Source: Mycoplasma sp. NEAQ87857
GTDB taxonomy: Bacteria > Bacillota_I > Bacilli_A > Mycoplasmatales > Metamycoplasmataceae
NCBI RefSeq assembly: GCF_009792315.1
Contig: NZ_CP045542.1
Location: 806,001 to 870,000 of the forward strand
DNA: 64,000 bases
Direction of reading: 5' to 3'
The notes beneath the pieces were generated by a model. That model saw nothing but the letters and a program-made list of their open reading frames with translations, made no database searches and was not told the DNA's origin. Below, piece by piece: positions 1 through 10,815 of the stretch. Position 1 is the first letter of the stretch; each line of letters starts with the position of its first letter. A program made the translations under genes and the position numbers.

Positions 1-582
1 AGTTGATGAATCAAATCACATAACATCAACAGATCTTAGGTTTTTAGAAATTAATGAATTATTGATGTTTTTTAAAATAGTTGTTTTATTATCTGAAAGA
101 TAATCTAAAGAGTTGTAAAATGTAGTCTTTTTTGAATCAAATTCAATTTCATAATCAGGAATACTTTCAAAAGTTTTAATAAGACTTTGTTGTTTTAGGA
201 TACGTGTTGAAATTATAAATTTCAATATTTTTATTAATTCTTTTGATCTTGTTTCTTTTGTCTTCTCAAAAATATCCAAGTCATCAATTGTGTTAAATAA
301 AACTTGATGACCATAATTAACAACTTTTGATTCAACAACTGAATTTTTAAGAACTTTATTTACTTCTTGCAAAATTTTATCTTTAGGTCATTCAGGATCT
401 CAATTAACACAAGCTTCTTTTAAGAGATTAATTGGGTCTTTTGTAGATTTTTCTAATTTTTCTAAATTACCTAAACCAATACTTCGCTTGTAACCTCTAG
501 CATGACCATTTGAGATAGCTGCTGTGATGTAGTATGTGTCTTTTCTTTTACTTCTAACAATAATCCACTTTTCTTTTTTCAT
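1..582 (-). CDS. IS1634-type transposase, N-terminal part (runs off the window)
   Basis: The minus-strand frame starts with ATG at 582 (MKKEKWIIV...) and is open to base 1 when UGA is read as Trp; in-frame UGA codons at about 385-399 split it in the standard code. It is nearly identical to the first 194 residues of the complete transposase at 842-2500. The DDE catalytic region lies outside the window, so activity cannot be judged. The start has an AGGAG-like site and a TATAAT box just upstream. Confidence 0.85.
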
Positions 583-700
583 ACTCCTAATTATACCATA
601 ATTACAATGTAATTATGTGGAAAAAATAATTTTTTTACTATACGTAGTATAGTAAGTATGGAAAAGTGTTAAAAAATTGGTCAAAACTTGGAAACACAGG
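1..700 (-). mobile_element. IS1634-like element type 1, partial copy (cut by window start)
   Basis: This is the 5' part of the same element found complete at 756-2618 and 35229-37091; the rest lies outside the window. Its outer end at about 700 reads CCTGTGTTTCC on the minus strand, like the other copies. It lies head to tail with the next copy, separated only by a 55-bp segment that is also found beside lepA. A few base differences from the neighbouring copy show that it is not an assembly duplicate. Confidence 0.85.
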
Positions 701-755
701 AATTAAACTTAAACAAAAAAATATGAGTACATAGTACTCATATTTTTATTTTTTA
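701..755. repeat. 55-bp direct repeat, left copy, containing a lepA-type terminator
   Basis: Bases 701-755 are identical to 2656-2710 and sit immediately outside the left end of the IS copy at 756-2618. The repeat contains a perfect hairpin (721-743, ATATGAGTAC/GTACTCATAT with a 3-base loop) and includes the last ten bases of lepA. It looks like one half of a long target-site duplication made by IS insertion. Its outer end is cut by the next IS copy at 700. Confidence 0.85.
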
Positions 756-2618
756 CCTGAGTTTCCAAGTTTTAACAAAAAACGATAAAAAGAGCATTTT
801 ATTGCTCTGTTTTTAACTTTTTCAAAAATTTACATTGTAATTTACGGTTTTTGAGTTTCTAATATCTTTTTGATAATAGCAAAATCATTTAAATGTTTCA
901 TATTATCTTTATTTTCTATTAATTTTTCAGTGATAATTTTTGAATTTATCACTTCAACATATTTATTAGCACTTAAAATTGCTTTTATTAATCTTGTGTT
1001 GGTAAATCTTTCGTTTTTAACACCTAATACAGGTTCTAAGTTTTTATTTACTAAAGTTAGTAAACATCTCATAAGAACCAATGATATAAAGCATAAAAGG
1101 AAATATCCTTCAATGTGTTTATCACTTCGCACATACACAGGTCTAATTCTTAAAGCGTTTTTTAAAGTTCTGAAGTTTTCTTCAACTTGTCATTGTTTTG
1201 CATATAAATCAACAACATCTTGAACTGTAAGATCGTGTCTTGATGTTTCATAAGCATATAAACCATCAAACTTTTTATCTCTTTCGATTTTTTCATAATC
1301 TAACTTATAAGAAGTTGTTTTACCATTTTCAATTTCTTTAAAGAATTTGTATTTTTTACCAGCAAGTAAATCAGCTTGAGCAACAATACCATTTTTAGCT
1401 TTTTTATTGAAATTATCAATAAGAATTTGTCTATCTTGTTTATCTTTTTTAGCACGTTTTTCACTATAAGTTATTATTCTACGTCTAGTTCTTCCGTTTG
1501 GACGTTTTTTCTGTCAAAGTGATTCATAAGTTTCTTCTTTGAATTTAAAATTATCTAAATCTACATATCCTTCAGGATCTTGAGCGAATAATTTAGTTCT
1601 TTTAGTAGCGATTTTTAATCTGTAAGAGATTATGAAATCTATATTATTCTGTTCTAGGAATCTAATGTTTTTATTGGTACTCATTCCTCTATCAGCAATT
1701 ATTGTAACCATTCTAAGGTTGTAAATTTTCTTGATTTCGTTGATAAATGGAATGAAAGTGTTTGGGTCAGCTGTATTGCCTTTAAATAATTTGTAATGGA
1801 TTGGAATACCATTTTCATCAGTGATTAAACCTACTACAATTTGATCTTCTTTGAATTTTCCATCTTTTGAATATCCAGGATGTTTAAGACCTAAACTTGT
1901 AAAAGTTTCAAAATATACAGTTGATGAATCAAATCACATAACATCAACAGATCTTAAGTTTTTAGAAATTAATGAATTATTGATGTTTTTTAAAATAGTT
2001 GTTTTATTATCTGAAAGATAATCTAAAGAGTTGTAAAATGTAGTCTTTTTTGAATCAAATTCTATTTCATAATCAGGAATACTTTCAAAAGTTTTAATAA
2101 GACTTTGTTGTTTTAAGATACGTGTTGAAATTATAAATTTCAATATTTTTATCAATTCTTTTGATCTTGTTTCTTTAGTTTTATCAAAAATATCCAAGTC
2201 ATCGATTGTGTTAAATAAAATTTGATGACCATAATTAACAACTTTTGATTCAACAACTGAATTTTTAAGAACTCTATTTACTTCTTGCAAAATTTTATCT
2301 TTAGGTCATTCAGGATCTCAATTAACACAAGCTTCTTTTAAGAGATTAATTGGGTCTTTTGTAGATTTTTCTAATTTTTCTAAATTCCCCAAACCAATAC
2401 TTCGCTTGTAACCTCTAGCATGACCATTTGAGATAGCAGCTGTGATGTAGTATGTGTCTTTTCTTTTACTTCTAACAATAATTCACTTTTCTTTTTTCAT
2501 ACTCCTAATTATACCATAATTACAATGTAATTATGTGGAAAAAATAATTTTTTTACTATACGTAGTATAGTAAGTATGGAAAAGTGTTAAAAAATTGGTC
2601 AAAACTTGGAAACACAGG
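756..2618 (-). mobile_element. Complete IS1634-like element type 1 (1,863 bp)
   Basis: The ends are imperfect inverted repeats: CCTGAGTTTCCAAGTTTT at 756 and the complement of CCTGTGTTTCCAAGTTTT ending at 2618. It holds one intact transposase gene. On the 5' side a 21-bp palindrome at 2553-2573, followed by a T-run in the direction entering the IS, probably stops transcription coming from outside. A 55-bp direct repeat flanks the element (701-755 and 2656-2710), in keeping with the long, variable target duplications described for the IS1634 family. The copy at 35229-37091 is nearly identical. Confidence 0.9.
842..2500 (-). CDS. IS1634-type transposase (552 aa)
   Basis: The reading frame from ATG 2500 to TAA at 842 is continuous with UGA=Trp. 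The protein shows the layout of IS1634/IS4-type DDE transposases: an N-terminal region with ISNGHARGYKRS, then WFDSSTVYFETF (first catalytic Asp), VTIIADRGMSTNKNIRF (second Asp) and, near the C-terminus, WQVEENFRTLKNALRIRPVYV with the catalytic Glu in the Y-(2)-R-(3)-E-like context. Length is normal for the family. The start is supported by a TATAAT box and AGGAG just upstream. It should be active in cut-and-paste or copy-type movement of its own IS. In-frame UGA codons would break it in E. coli. Confidence 0.92.
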
Positions 2619-2655
2619 ATTAAATTCTAACGAAATGATGTTATTAAATAAAACA

Positions 2656-2710
2656 AATTAAACTTAAACAAAAAAATATGAGTACATAGTACTCATATTT
2701 TTATTTTTTA
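2656..2710. repeat. 55-bp direct repeat, right copy (native lepA 3' end)
   Basis: This is the right-hand member of the 55-bp repeat also at 701-755, and presumably the original chromosomal sequence because it runs straight into lepA. Between the IS end (2618) and this repeat lie 37 further bases; if these belonged to the duplication too, the left copy has been shortened by the second IS. Confidence 0.85.
2676..2698 (-). terminator. lepA rho-independent terminator
   Basis: Perfect 10-bp stem ATATGAGTAC/GTACTCATAT with a 3-base loop, extended by A-T pairs and followed on the minus strand by a T-run. It starts three bases beyond the lepA stop codon. A second identical copy lies at 721-743. Confidence 0.85.
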
Positions 2711-4509
2711 TTATCGATATTGGTTTTTAAAATTGATAAAAATGCTTCTTGAGGAACTTCGATGCTCCCTAGTTTTTTCATCCGTTTTTTACCTTCTTTT
2801 TGTTTTTTAAGAAGTTTTTGTCTTCTAGTTACATCTCCTCCATAAAGCTTAGCAGTAACGTCTTTTCTATAAGCTTTAATGGTTTCTCTAGCAATAATTT
2901 TCCCACCAATTGTTGCTTGAACAGGTACTTCAAAGTTTTGTCTCGGAATAGCATCTTTAAGTTTTTTACATAATTCTCTTGATGCTTCATAAGCTTTATC
3001 TCTATGGGTAATAATTGAAAAAGCATCAACTTTATCTCCATTAAGTAAAATATCAACTTTAACTAAATCGCTATTTCTATATCCAATTCATTCATATTCA
3101 AATGAAGCATAACCTTTAGTGGTTGATTTTAAACGATCAAAGAAATCAAAAATGGTTTCTGCAAGCGGTAATTCATAAACTACATTTGAACGTTTTTCAT
3201 CTAAAGCATCAAGTGATTTATAAATCCCTCTTTTATTTTGGCAAAGTTCCATTACGTTTCCAATATATTCATTAGGAATAAAAATACTTGCTTCAATGTA
3301 AGGTTCTTCAATGTGATCAATAAAGGTACGATCAGGTAATAATGAAGGGTTAGAAATCATTTCTATTTCACCTTTGGTCATAAATACTTTATATTCAACT
3401 GAAGGTGCAGTTGCTATGATTCCAACTTTATATTCTCTATCTAATCTTTCTTGAAGGATTTCCATATGTAATAAGCCTAAAAATCCAACTCTAAATCCAA
3501 ATCCTAAAGCTTTAGAAGTTTCTTGCTCTCAAGTGATTGATGAATCACTAAGTGAAATTTTTTCTAAGCTTTCTTTTAATAGTGAATAATCTCTAGTATC
3601 AATAGGATAAAATCCGGTAAATACTACTGGTTTCATTTTTTTATATCCAGGAAGTGCTTTATCTGTTGGTTTTTTAGCTAAAGTAATAGTATCTCCAACA
3701 TTAACTTCTTTAGCATCTCTAATAGCTGCTGAAACTCATCCAACTTCTCCAGCTTCTAAAAAATCTTTTTTAGTTTCATAAGGATTTCTAACCCCTAGAT
3801 CTATAACGTGATAATCTTGCTCTTCTTTATTTCTTGACATAAAGATGAATTTATCACCAGTTTTTAATTTTCCTTCAAAAATTCTAACTAGCATAACTAC
3901 ACCACGATAAGGATCAAAGTAACTATCAAAAATTAAAGCTTTTAATGGTTTATCATCATCAGCATCTTTAGGTGAAGGGATATATTTAACTATAGCTTCT
4001 AATAATTGATCTACCCCTTGTCCAGTTTTTGCAGAAACTAAAATAGCATTATCAGTAGGGATACCAATAACTTCTTCTATTTCTCTTTTTACCCCTTCTA
4101 CATCAGCACTAGGTAAATCAATTTTATTAATTACAGGAATGATTTCTAAATTATTCTCTAAAGCTAAATAAACATTAGCTAATGTTTGAGCTTCTATACC
4201 TTGAGTTGCATCAACAATTAATAATGCTCCTTCAGAAGCAGCAAGAGATCTTGAAACTTCATAAGTAAAATCAACATGTCCAGGAGTATCAATTAAATGA
4301 AAAGTATAATCTTTATATTTAATTTGTACTGCATTTAATTTAATTGTGATTCCTCTTTCTTGTTCAAGTTCCATTGAATCAAGAAATTGAGCTTTTAAAT
4401 CTCTATTTGCTACTGTATTGGTATATTCTAAAATACGATCAGATAAGGTGCTTTTACCATGATCGATATGAGCAATAATTGAAAAATTTTTAATTTTGTC
4501 TTTATTCAT
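2701..4509 (-). CDS. lepA: Elongation factor 4 (LepA), back-translocating ribosomal GTPase
   Basis: A 602-aa frame starting [20 protein letters not shown], the normal LepA length of about 600. Visible GTPase motifs are AHIDHGKS (P-loop, residues 13-20), the switch region RGITIK, DTPGH (G3) and NKID (G4). The C-terminal part carries the LepA-specific ending with conserved [14 protein letters not shown] and [11 protein letters not shown]. LepA binds stalled or mistranslocated ribosomes and hydrolyses GTP. The gene stands alone on the minus strand. A TATAAT box six bases upstream of the ATG (4516-4521) suggests a leaderless message. The last ten bases lie in the segment duplicated by the IS insertion, but the coding sequence is intact. 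Two in-frame UGA codons are Trp. Confidence 0.97.
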
Positions 4510-4790
4510 GAATTAATTATATATTAAATGAATACATGTTTTATATCTTATTAATATAAATATTACATTAATAGAATAAAAATACACATAAATCTTTAAC
4601 CTTATATAAAGCTTTAGAATATTAGTAATATGAATCACTTATATAAGTGGTTAAACAAATATTAACCTTTAAATAAAACATCTTAATTCAAAACTAAATA
4701 GCGATCAAATTAATGATATTTTAAATATATACTTGATATCTAAATAATATAAATATCTTTAATATCTTATTTTTTATTAAAATATTTAAT
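4510..4790. promoter_or_regulatory. Divergent AT-rich intergenic region between lepA and the nuclease gene
   Basis: Extremely AT-rich spacer of about 280 bp. On the minus strand TATAAT at 4521-4516 precedes the lepA ATG by six bases. For the plus-strand gene no Shine-Dalgarno site is seen before ATG 4791, and many TATATT-like boxes make the promoter ambiguous. No RNA gene is seen. Confidence 0.4.
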
Positions 4791-6752
4791 ATGGTTAATA
4801 ATTTTGATATAGCGAAATTGATACAAAAACAAAATATTTATATTTATGGAGTTAATGAAATAGGTAATTTATCAATTGTTTTAGAAATAATTAAACAAAA
4901 TCCAAATAAAAGAATATTAGTTTTATATAAAAAAGCGGATTTGAAAAAAGAGCAATATCAAATCATTAGAGAAATGGATAAAAGTAATGTTGCTTGTAAT
5001 CAGTTTTATAATTTTTTAAAATGGACTTTTGGATTAGAAAGTAATGAAGTAAATTTAATTAAAGCTTATCAACAAAAAATCATACCTAAGAAGGTTATTG
5101 ATTATGATTTTATTATTTATTTTGATCGATCTGTTGACAAGAAAACAGATCATTTTATATTGTTTTTTGATTACATATGTAGCTTAAACCATAAAAAAGG
5201 TCATTATTTAATAATGAATGATAATGTAAAAAGCATTCAAAATATCTCTAAAAAAGATATTTGTTATTTATCAATAAATAATGATCAAAAAATGATTCAT
5301 CCAAAAGAAATAAATTGGATATTAAATCAAAGAAATAACAATATATTTTTTTATTTAGTTAATAATAATGTTTTAAAACCAAAGAATAAGTTGAATAAAA
5401 TAGAACTAAGTTTTGCTCAAAAAATCAAAAGTTTTATTAAAAGATTACTTTTAAAAGAAATACCTATAACAATTAAAACTAATAAATCAAAAGATCCTAA
5501 AGAAGCTATTTTAAAAATCATTATTAAATGAATGCAAAACAATCAAAATGTCAAGATACTAACATCTAAAAAAGATTATCTTATAAAACAACTTGCAAAC
5601 AAATTATCAATGCCTTTAAGAGTGTTTGAAAATAAATATATTTATAAAGCTGGTGATAAAGATATTAATGCATTGATTATTTTTCCTTTTGATAATTATT
5701 TTTTCAATTCTAATTCCATAGCTGATTTAATGCAATTATTTTATGTTTCAAAACAAGTGGTAATGTTATCGTTGTTTGAACAAAAATCTATTTATTTTAA
5801 TCAAATGAATTTATTTGATTACATTGATGATCAAAATATTTTTATTGATCAATCTTTAGGTTTTAATTCATTGCAAACTAGACAAATAATAAGCTTATGA
5901 CAATCTAAAAAACATAATATAACTAGTTTATTAGATGTGATATCAGATAAAGATTATTATGACCAAGAAGTGAAATTTTTAAAAATATTTGATGATATTA
6001 AAATAACTAAAATAAAATTAGAAACTAATATTATTTTTCCAAATAAATGCAATCATCAATTATTAGGGTCTTATGTAACTTATAGTTATTGATATAAACA
6101 CATATCTAATTATGATTCTTCATTTGTTAATAATGTTATAAATGGTTTAAATAAATATCAATATATTAATCACAATCTTATATCTAAACATATACAGTTT
6201 ATTAACTATACCAAGCAAGATAGCACTGAATTTTTAATTTATTTGATTAATTTATTTAATTGAGTTAATGATCCTTATAGAACTAATGATAAATTAAGTC
6301 AAATTAAATTTAGCAAAGATTTAACCATAAAATCCAAAATAGATGATCAATTAGCTAAATCAATTGATAATTTTATGATCAAGTTATTAGGTACTAATGA
6401 AACTAATGTCGAAATAGAAAAGAAAATTAAATTAAAGCACGTACATCAAATTTATGGTGATATTTATATTAATGGAAGAATTGATGCAATAGACCATCAT
6501 AATAAAATTATTTATGAATTTAAAACAACAAGTGAGAAATCACTTGTTAAAGAAATGGTTCAATTAATTTTATATAAATATATTTTAGAAACTAAATATT
6601 CAAGTTATCATGATTATAATGAATATAATTTAATCTTAATTAATATTAAAACTCAACATAAATATCAAATTAATTGCTCTAAAACAACTAGAGAAAAAAT
6701 ATTAAATAAGCTAATTCATCAAACAGTGTTAAATAAAATTGAAATTAAATAA
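4791..6752 (+). CDS. Predicted PD-(D/E)XK nuclease related to AddB/RecB, without helicase motor
   Basis: A 653-aa protein read through three in-frame UGA codons. The C-terminal region has a RecB/AddB-type nuclease core: NGRIDAID (Asp about 565) followed by IIYEFKTTSE (Glu about 576, Lys about 578), which matches the GRIDRID...DYK pattern of AddB. The N-terminal 200 residues (YIYGVNEIGN..., KRILVLYKK...) could be a decayed helicase domain like that of AddB, but I see no Walker A motif. It is a predicted DNA nuclease, possibly structure-specific. The gene stands alone, followed by a strong terminator and then hrcA. Function is inferred from the nuclease motif only; no AddA partner is visible in the window. 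Confidence 0.6.
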
Positions 6753-6771
6753 GTTTAATTAAAAAATAATT

Positions 6772-6800
6772 AAGCAAACACAGATGTATTGTGTTTGCTT
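6772..6800 (+). terminator. Terminator after the AddB-like gene
   Basis: Perfect 11-bp stem AAGCAAACACA/TGTGTTTGCTT with a 7-base loop, followed by TTAATTT. It separates the nuclease gene from the hrcA promoter. Confidence 0.8.
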
Positions 6801-6832
6801 TTAATTTATCAAAAATAAGCTATTAGTATTTT

Positions 6833-6859
6833 TTAGCAGTTATATTATTTATTTGCTAA
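6833..6859 (+). promoter_or_regulatory. Degenerate CIRCE operator of hrcA
   Basis: TTAGCAGTT-N9-ATTTGCTAA has the exact 9-9-9 spacing of CIRCE (consensus TTAGCACTC-N9-GAGTGCTAA) and keeps the outer TTAGCA/TGCTAA half-sites. It lies just upstream of TATAAT (6878-6883), where bound HrcA would block transcription. The inner three bases of each arm differ from consensus. Confidence 0.7.
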
Positions 6860-6877
6860 AAAGATAATTTTTAGTGT

Positions 6878-6883
6878 TATAAT
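6878..6883 (+). promoter_or_regulatory. hrcA -10 box; message probably leaderless
   Basis: A perfect TATAAT ends nine bases before the hrcA ATG (6893). No Shine-Dalgarno site is present, so transcription likely begins at or within a few bases of the start codon. Confidence 0.6.
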
Positions 6884-6892
6884 TTAATACAT

Positions 6893-7894
6893 ATGAGTAA
6901 TAAATTGAATGATAAATATGAACCAATACTAAAATATACAGTATTGCTTTATATTGAGAATAATCAACCTGTAAGTAGTTCTCATTTGATAAAAGAGTTC
7001 CCTGAAATTAATTTTTCAAGTGCTAAAATTAGGTATTTAATGAATGATTTAGAAAAACTAGGTTATTTAGAAAAAGCTCATTCATCAAGTGGAAGAATTC
7101 CAACAATTCAAGGATTGGATTATTATGCTAAATATTTAAGTAAGTCTTATGAAGAAGATTTAAGAGAAAAATTAAATCAAGTTTTTATAGAAAAAAGAGA
7201 GCAAATTAGTAACACAGTAGAACAAGCTGCAGAAGTTATTTCAGAAATGACTGGATTAACTTTAGTTACTAGCGAGTTTGATAAGACTCATTTATTAAAA
7301 AGTATTGACATAGTTCCTTTAAGTGATAATTCTGCTACAACTGTTTTAGTTATTTCAAATGGTAGAGTTTTTTCAAGAATGATTGAATTTGATCCTAACG
7401 AGATATCAATTAATGATTTAAGAATCGCAGTAAGAATTTTTAAAGAAAAATTAATTAATGTACCAATTAATGAACTTAAAGAAGCTACTTTATTATTAAA
7501 GGATGTATTAGCTCAAGCAGTTACAAATTATCAAATTATTATTGAATCATTTGTTAAAAACGTTTTTAACATTCATGATAAAAACGTTTTACAAAATAAT
7601 ATTTATGGAAAAAATAACATTATTTTAAGTAATAAAATTAATCGAATTAATTTAAGTAAAATTATTGATTTAATAGAAAATCATTCTGTGTGAGAAAGAA
7701 TTGAAATTGAATTGGATAATGAACAAAATACAAAAGTCTTAGTTAATGATTCAGGTGCTTATATATCAAAAAGAATTGAAACTAATGATCACATTAATGA
7801 AATTTCAATCATTGGATCTAACACATGTAATTTTGATGATATGCGTTCAGCTTTGAAATTATTAGAGGAATTTTTAACTAACAAAAGAAAATAA
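6893..7894 (+). CDS. hrcA: Heat-inducible transcription repressor HrcA
   Basis: A 333-aa protein with an N-terminal winged-helix (residues about 1-75; YEPILKYTVLLYIENNQPVS, then FSSAKIRYLMNDLEKLGYL and HSSSGRIPT, the HrcA signature) and a C-terminal GAF-like dimerisation part containing ISIIGSNTCNFDD. HrcA binds CIRCE operators and represses heat-shock genes; GroEL assists its folding in the classical model. It is the first gene of hrcA-grpE, eight bases before grpE, and dnaK follows under its own CIRCE-like site. One UGA (7691) codes for Trp. Confidence 0.96.
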
Positions 7895-7902
7895 GGAGTA
7901 AT

Positions 7903-8739
7903 ATGACAGTATCAAATATTAAAAAATATCTTAAACAAGACATTAAAGAACATTATGGACATAAATTAGAAAAATATGATTTACTACAAGGGGATTTTGA
8001 ATTAATCGTTGATAGTGAAATCAATGAGGAATACACTTTGCATAAAGTTATTACTCTAGGAGAAAATCAATATTTACCTAATTTTGATTCTCATTTTTTT
8101 AATAAAACTATTAAACACCAAATTGAAATTAAGTTTGAATTTCCTAAATCATATGAAATTAAAGAATTTAGATCAAAGCATGCTACATTAATTATTAAAA
8201 ATGTACAAGTAGCAAAACATAATGATCAAATTAATGCATTAAAAGTAGAAATTAAAGAATTAAATACTCAAGCAGAATTAGCTCAATATGCTTTTAAAAC
8301 AAAAATGAGTGAATTACAATTAAAAGCAAATAATGAAATTCAAAAAGTAAAAGATGAACAAAAAGAAAAATTAGAAAAAGAAAAAGAAGAAATTAAAAAA
8401 TTTGCTGCAAGCAAGCTATTTGAATCTTTAATGAATCCATTATCAAATTTTGCTTTAGCAACAGAATTTGGAAAAAATTCAACTAACAGTGAAGTTAAAA
8501 ATTACTGTTTAGGTTTTGAAATTGTTATTAAGCAATTTAGAGATATTTTTGAACAAAATGGTGCAAATTTTATAAACCCTATTATAGGAGAAGAATTTAA
8601 TCCTGAAAAAGAACAAGTAATTGATTTTGTTAATGATGAACAATTAGAAAATAATGTTATTACCAAAGTAGTTAAAGAAGGTTTAGAGTTAAATGCTAGA
8701 GTTCTAATCCCTGCTTCAGTAATAGTAAATAAAAAATAA
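7903..8739 (+). CDS. grpE: GrpE nucleotide exchange factor with N-terminal FKBP/trigger-factor-like domain
   Basis: 278 aa, longer than typical GrpE (about 190-220). Residues about 108-170 form a charged coiled coil (KVKDEQKEKLEKEKEE) and about 165-278 form the GrpE head, with FESLMNPLSNFALA, the conserved GFEIVIKQF helix and the C-terminal beta domain ending RVLIPASVIV. The first 105 residues do not belong to standard GrpE: LGENQYLPNF...KFEFPKSYEIKEF...HATLIIKNVQV aligns by eye with the trigger-factor peptidyl-prolyl isomerase domain (LG...IPGF...TFPEEYH...K.A.F...V). Good Shine-Dalgarno (AAGGAG) six bases before the ATG. Its partner dnaK lies directly downstream. Confidence 0.88.
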   Translation: MTVSNIKKYLKQDIKEHYGHKLEKYDLLQGDFELIVDSEINEEYTLHKVITLGENQYLPNFDSHFFNKTIKHQIEIKFEFPKSYEIKEFRSKHATLIIKNVQVAKHNDQINALKVEIKELNTQAELAQYAFKTKMSELQLKANNEIQKVKDEQKEKLEKEKEEIKKFAASKLFESLMNPLSNFALATEFGKNSTNSEVKNYCLGFEIVIKQFRDIFEQNGANFINPIIGEEFNPEKEQVIDFVNDEQLENNVITKVVKEGLELNARVLIPASVIVNKK

Positions 8740-8747
8740 TTAAAAAT

Positions 8748-8774
8748 TTAGCAATTAAATGCTTTGATTGCTAA
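8748..8774 (+). promoter_or_regulatory. CIRCE-like operator upstream of dnaK
   Basis: TTAGCAATT-N9-GATTGCTAA has perfect CIRCE spacing and outer half-sites; the arms extend to 11 bp (8745-8755 and 8767-8777). A TATAAT box follows at 8784-8789. It begins nine bases after the grpE stop and could also act as a weak terminator of hrcA-grpE. HrcA control of dnaK is inferred. Confidence 0.78.
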
Positions 8775-8783
8775 ATTATGTGA

Positions 8784-8789
8784 TATAAT
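8784..8789 (+). promoter_or_regulatory. dnaK promoter -10 box
   Basis: TATAAT immediately after the CIRCE-like element. No clear -35 is seen at standard spacing. The resulting leader would be about 105 nt, unusually long beside the near-leaderless genes around it. Confidence 0.6.
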
Positions 8790-8853
8790 TTAATTAGTAC
8801 ATAATCAAACGTACTTAGATTTTAATTATAAAATAACATAATAAATATTTCAT

Positions 8854-10687
<1,834 letters not shown>

Positions 10688-10724
10688 AATTAAACAAAAA
10701 TGTATATTTAACTATAATAATTAC

Positions 10725-10749
10725 AACAAAACACCAATGGTGTTTTGTT
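10725..10749 (+). terminator. dnaK terminator
   Basis: Perfect 11-bp stem AACAAAACACC/GGTGTTTTGTT with a 3-base loop followed by a T-run. Confidence 0.88.
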
Positions 10750-10759
10750 TTTTATTTTA

Positions 10760-10765
10760 TTGACA
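10760..10765 (+). promoter_or_regulatory. Candidate -35 box (TTGACA) of pgi
   Basis: A perfect TTGACA lies 55 bases before the pgi ATG; AATAAT at 10782-10787 is at 16-base spacing. Other TATAAT-like boxes around it make the exact -10 uncertain. Confidence 0.45.
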
Positions 10766-10815
10766 AAAAATATATAATATAAATAATTTTATTTATAAAA
10801 TAATGAAGGAGAATA

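Noticed and set aside
870-1223. Plus-strand frame inside the type 1 transposase
   Set aside because: Antisense shadow of the transposase; the same shadow recurs in copy D at 36624-36977.
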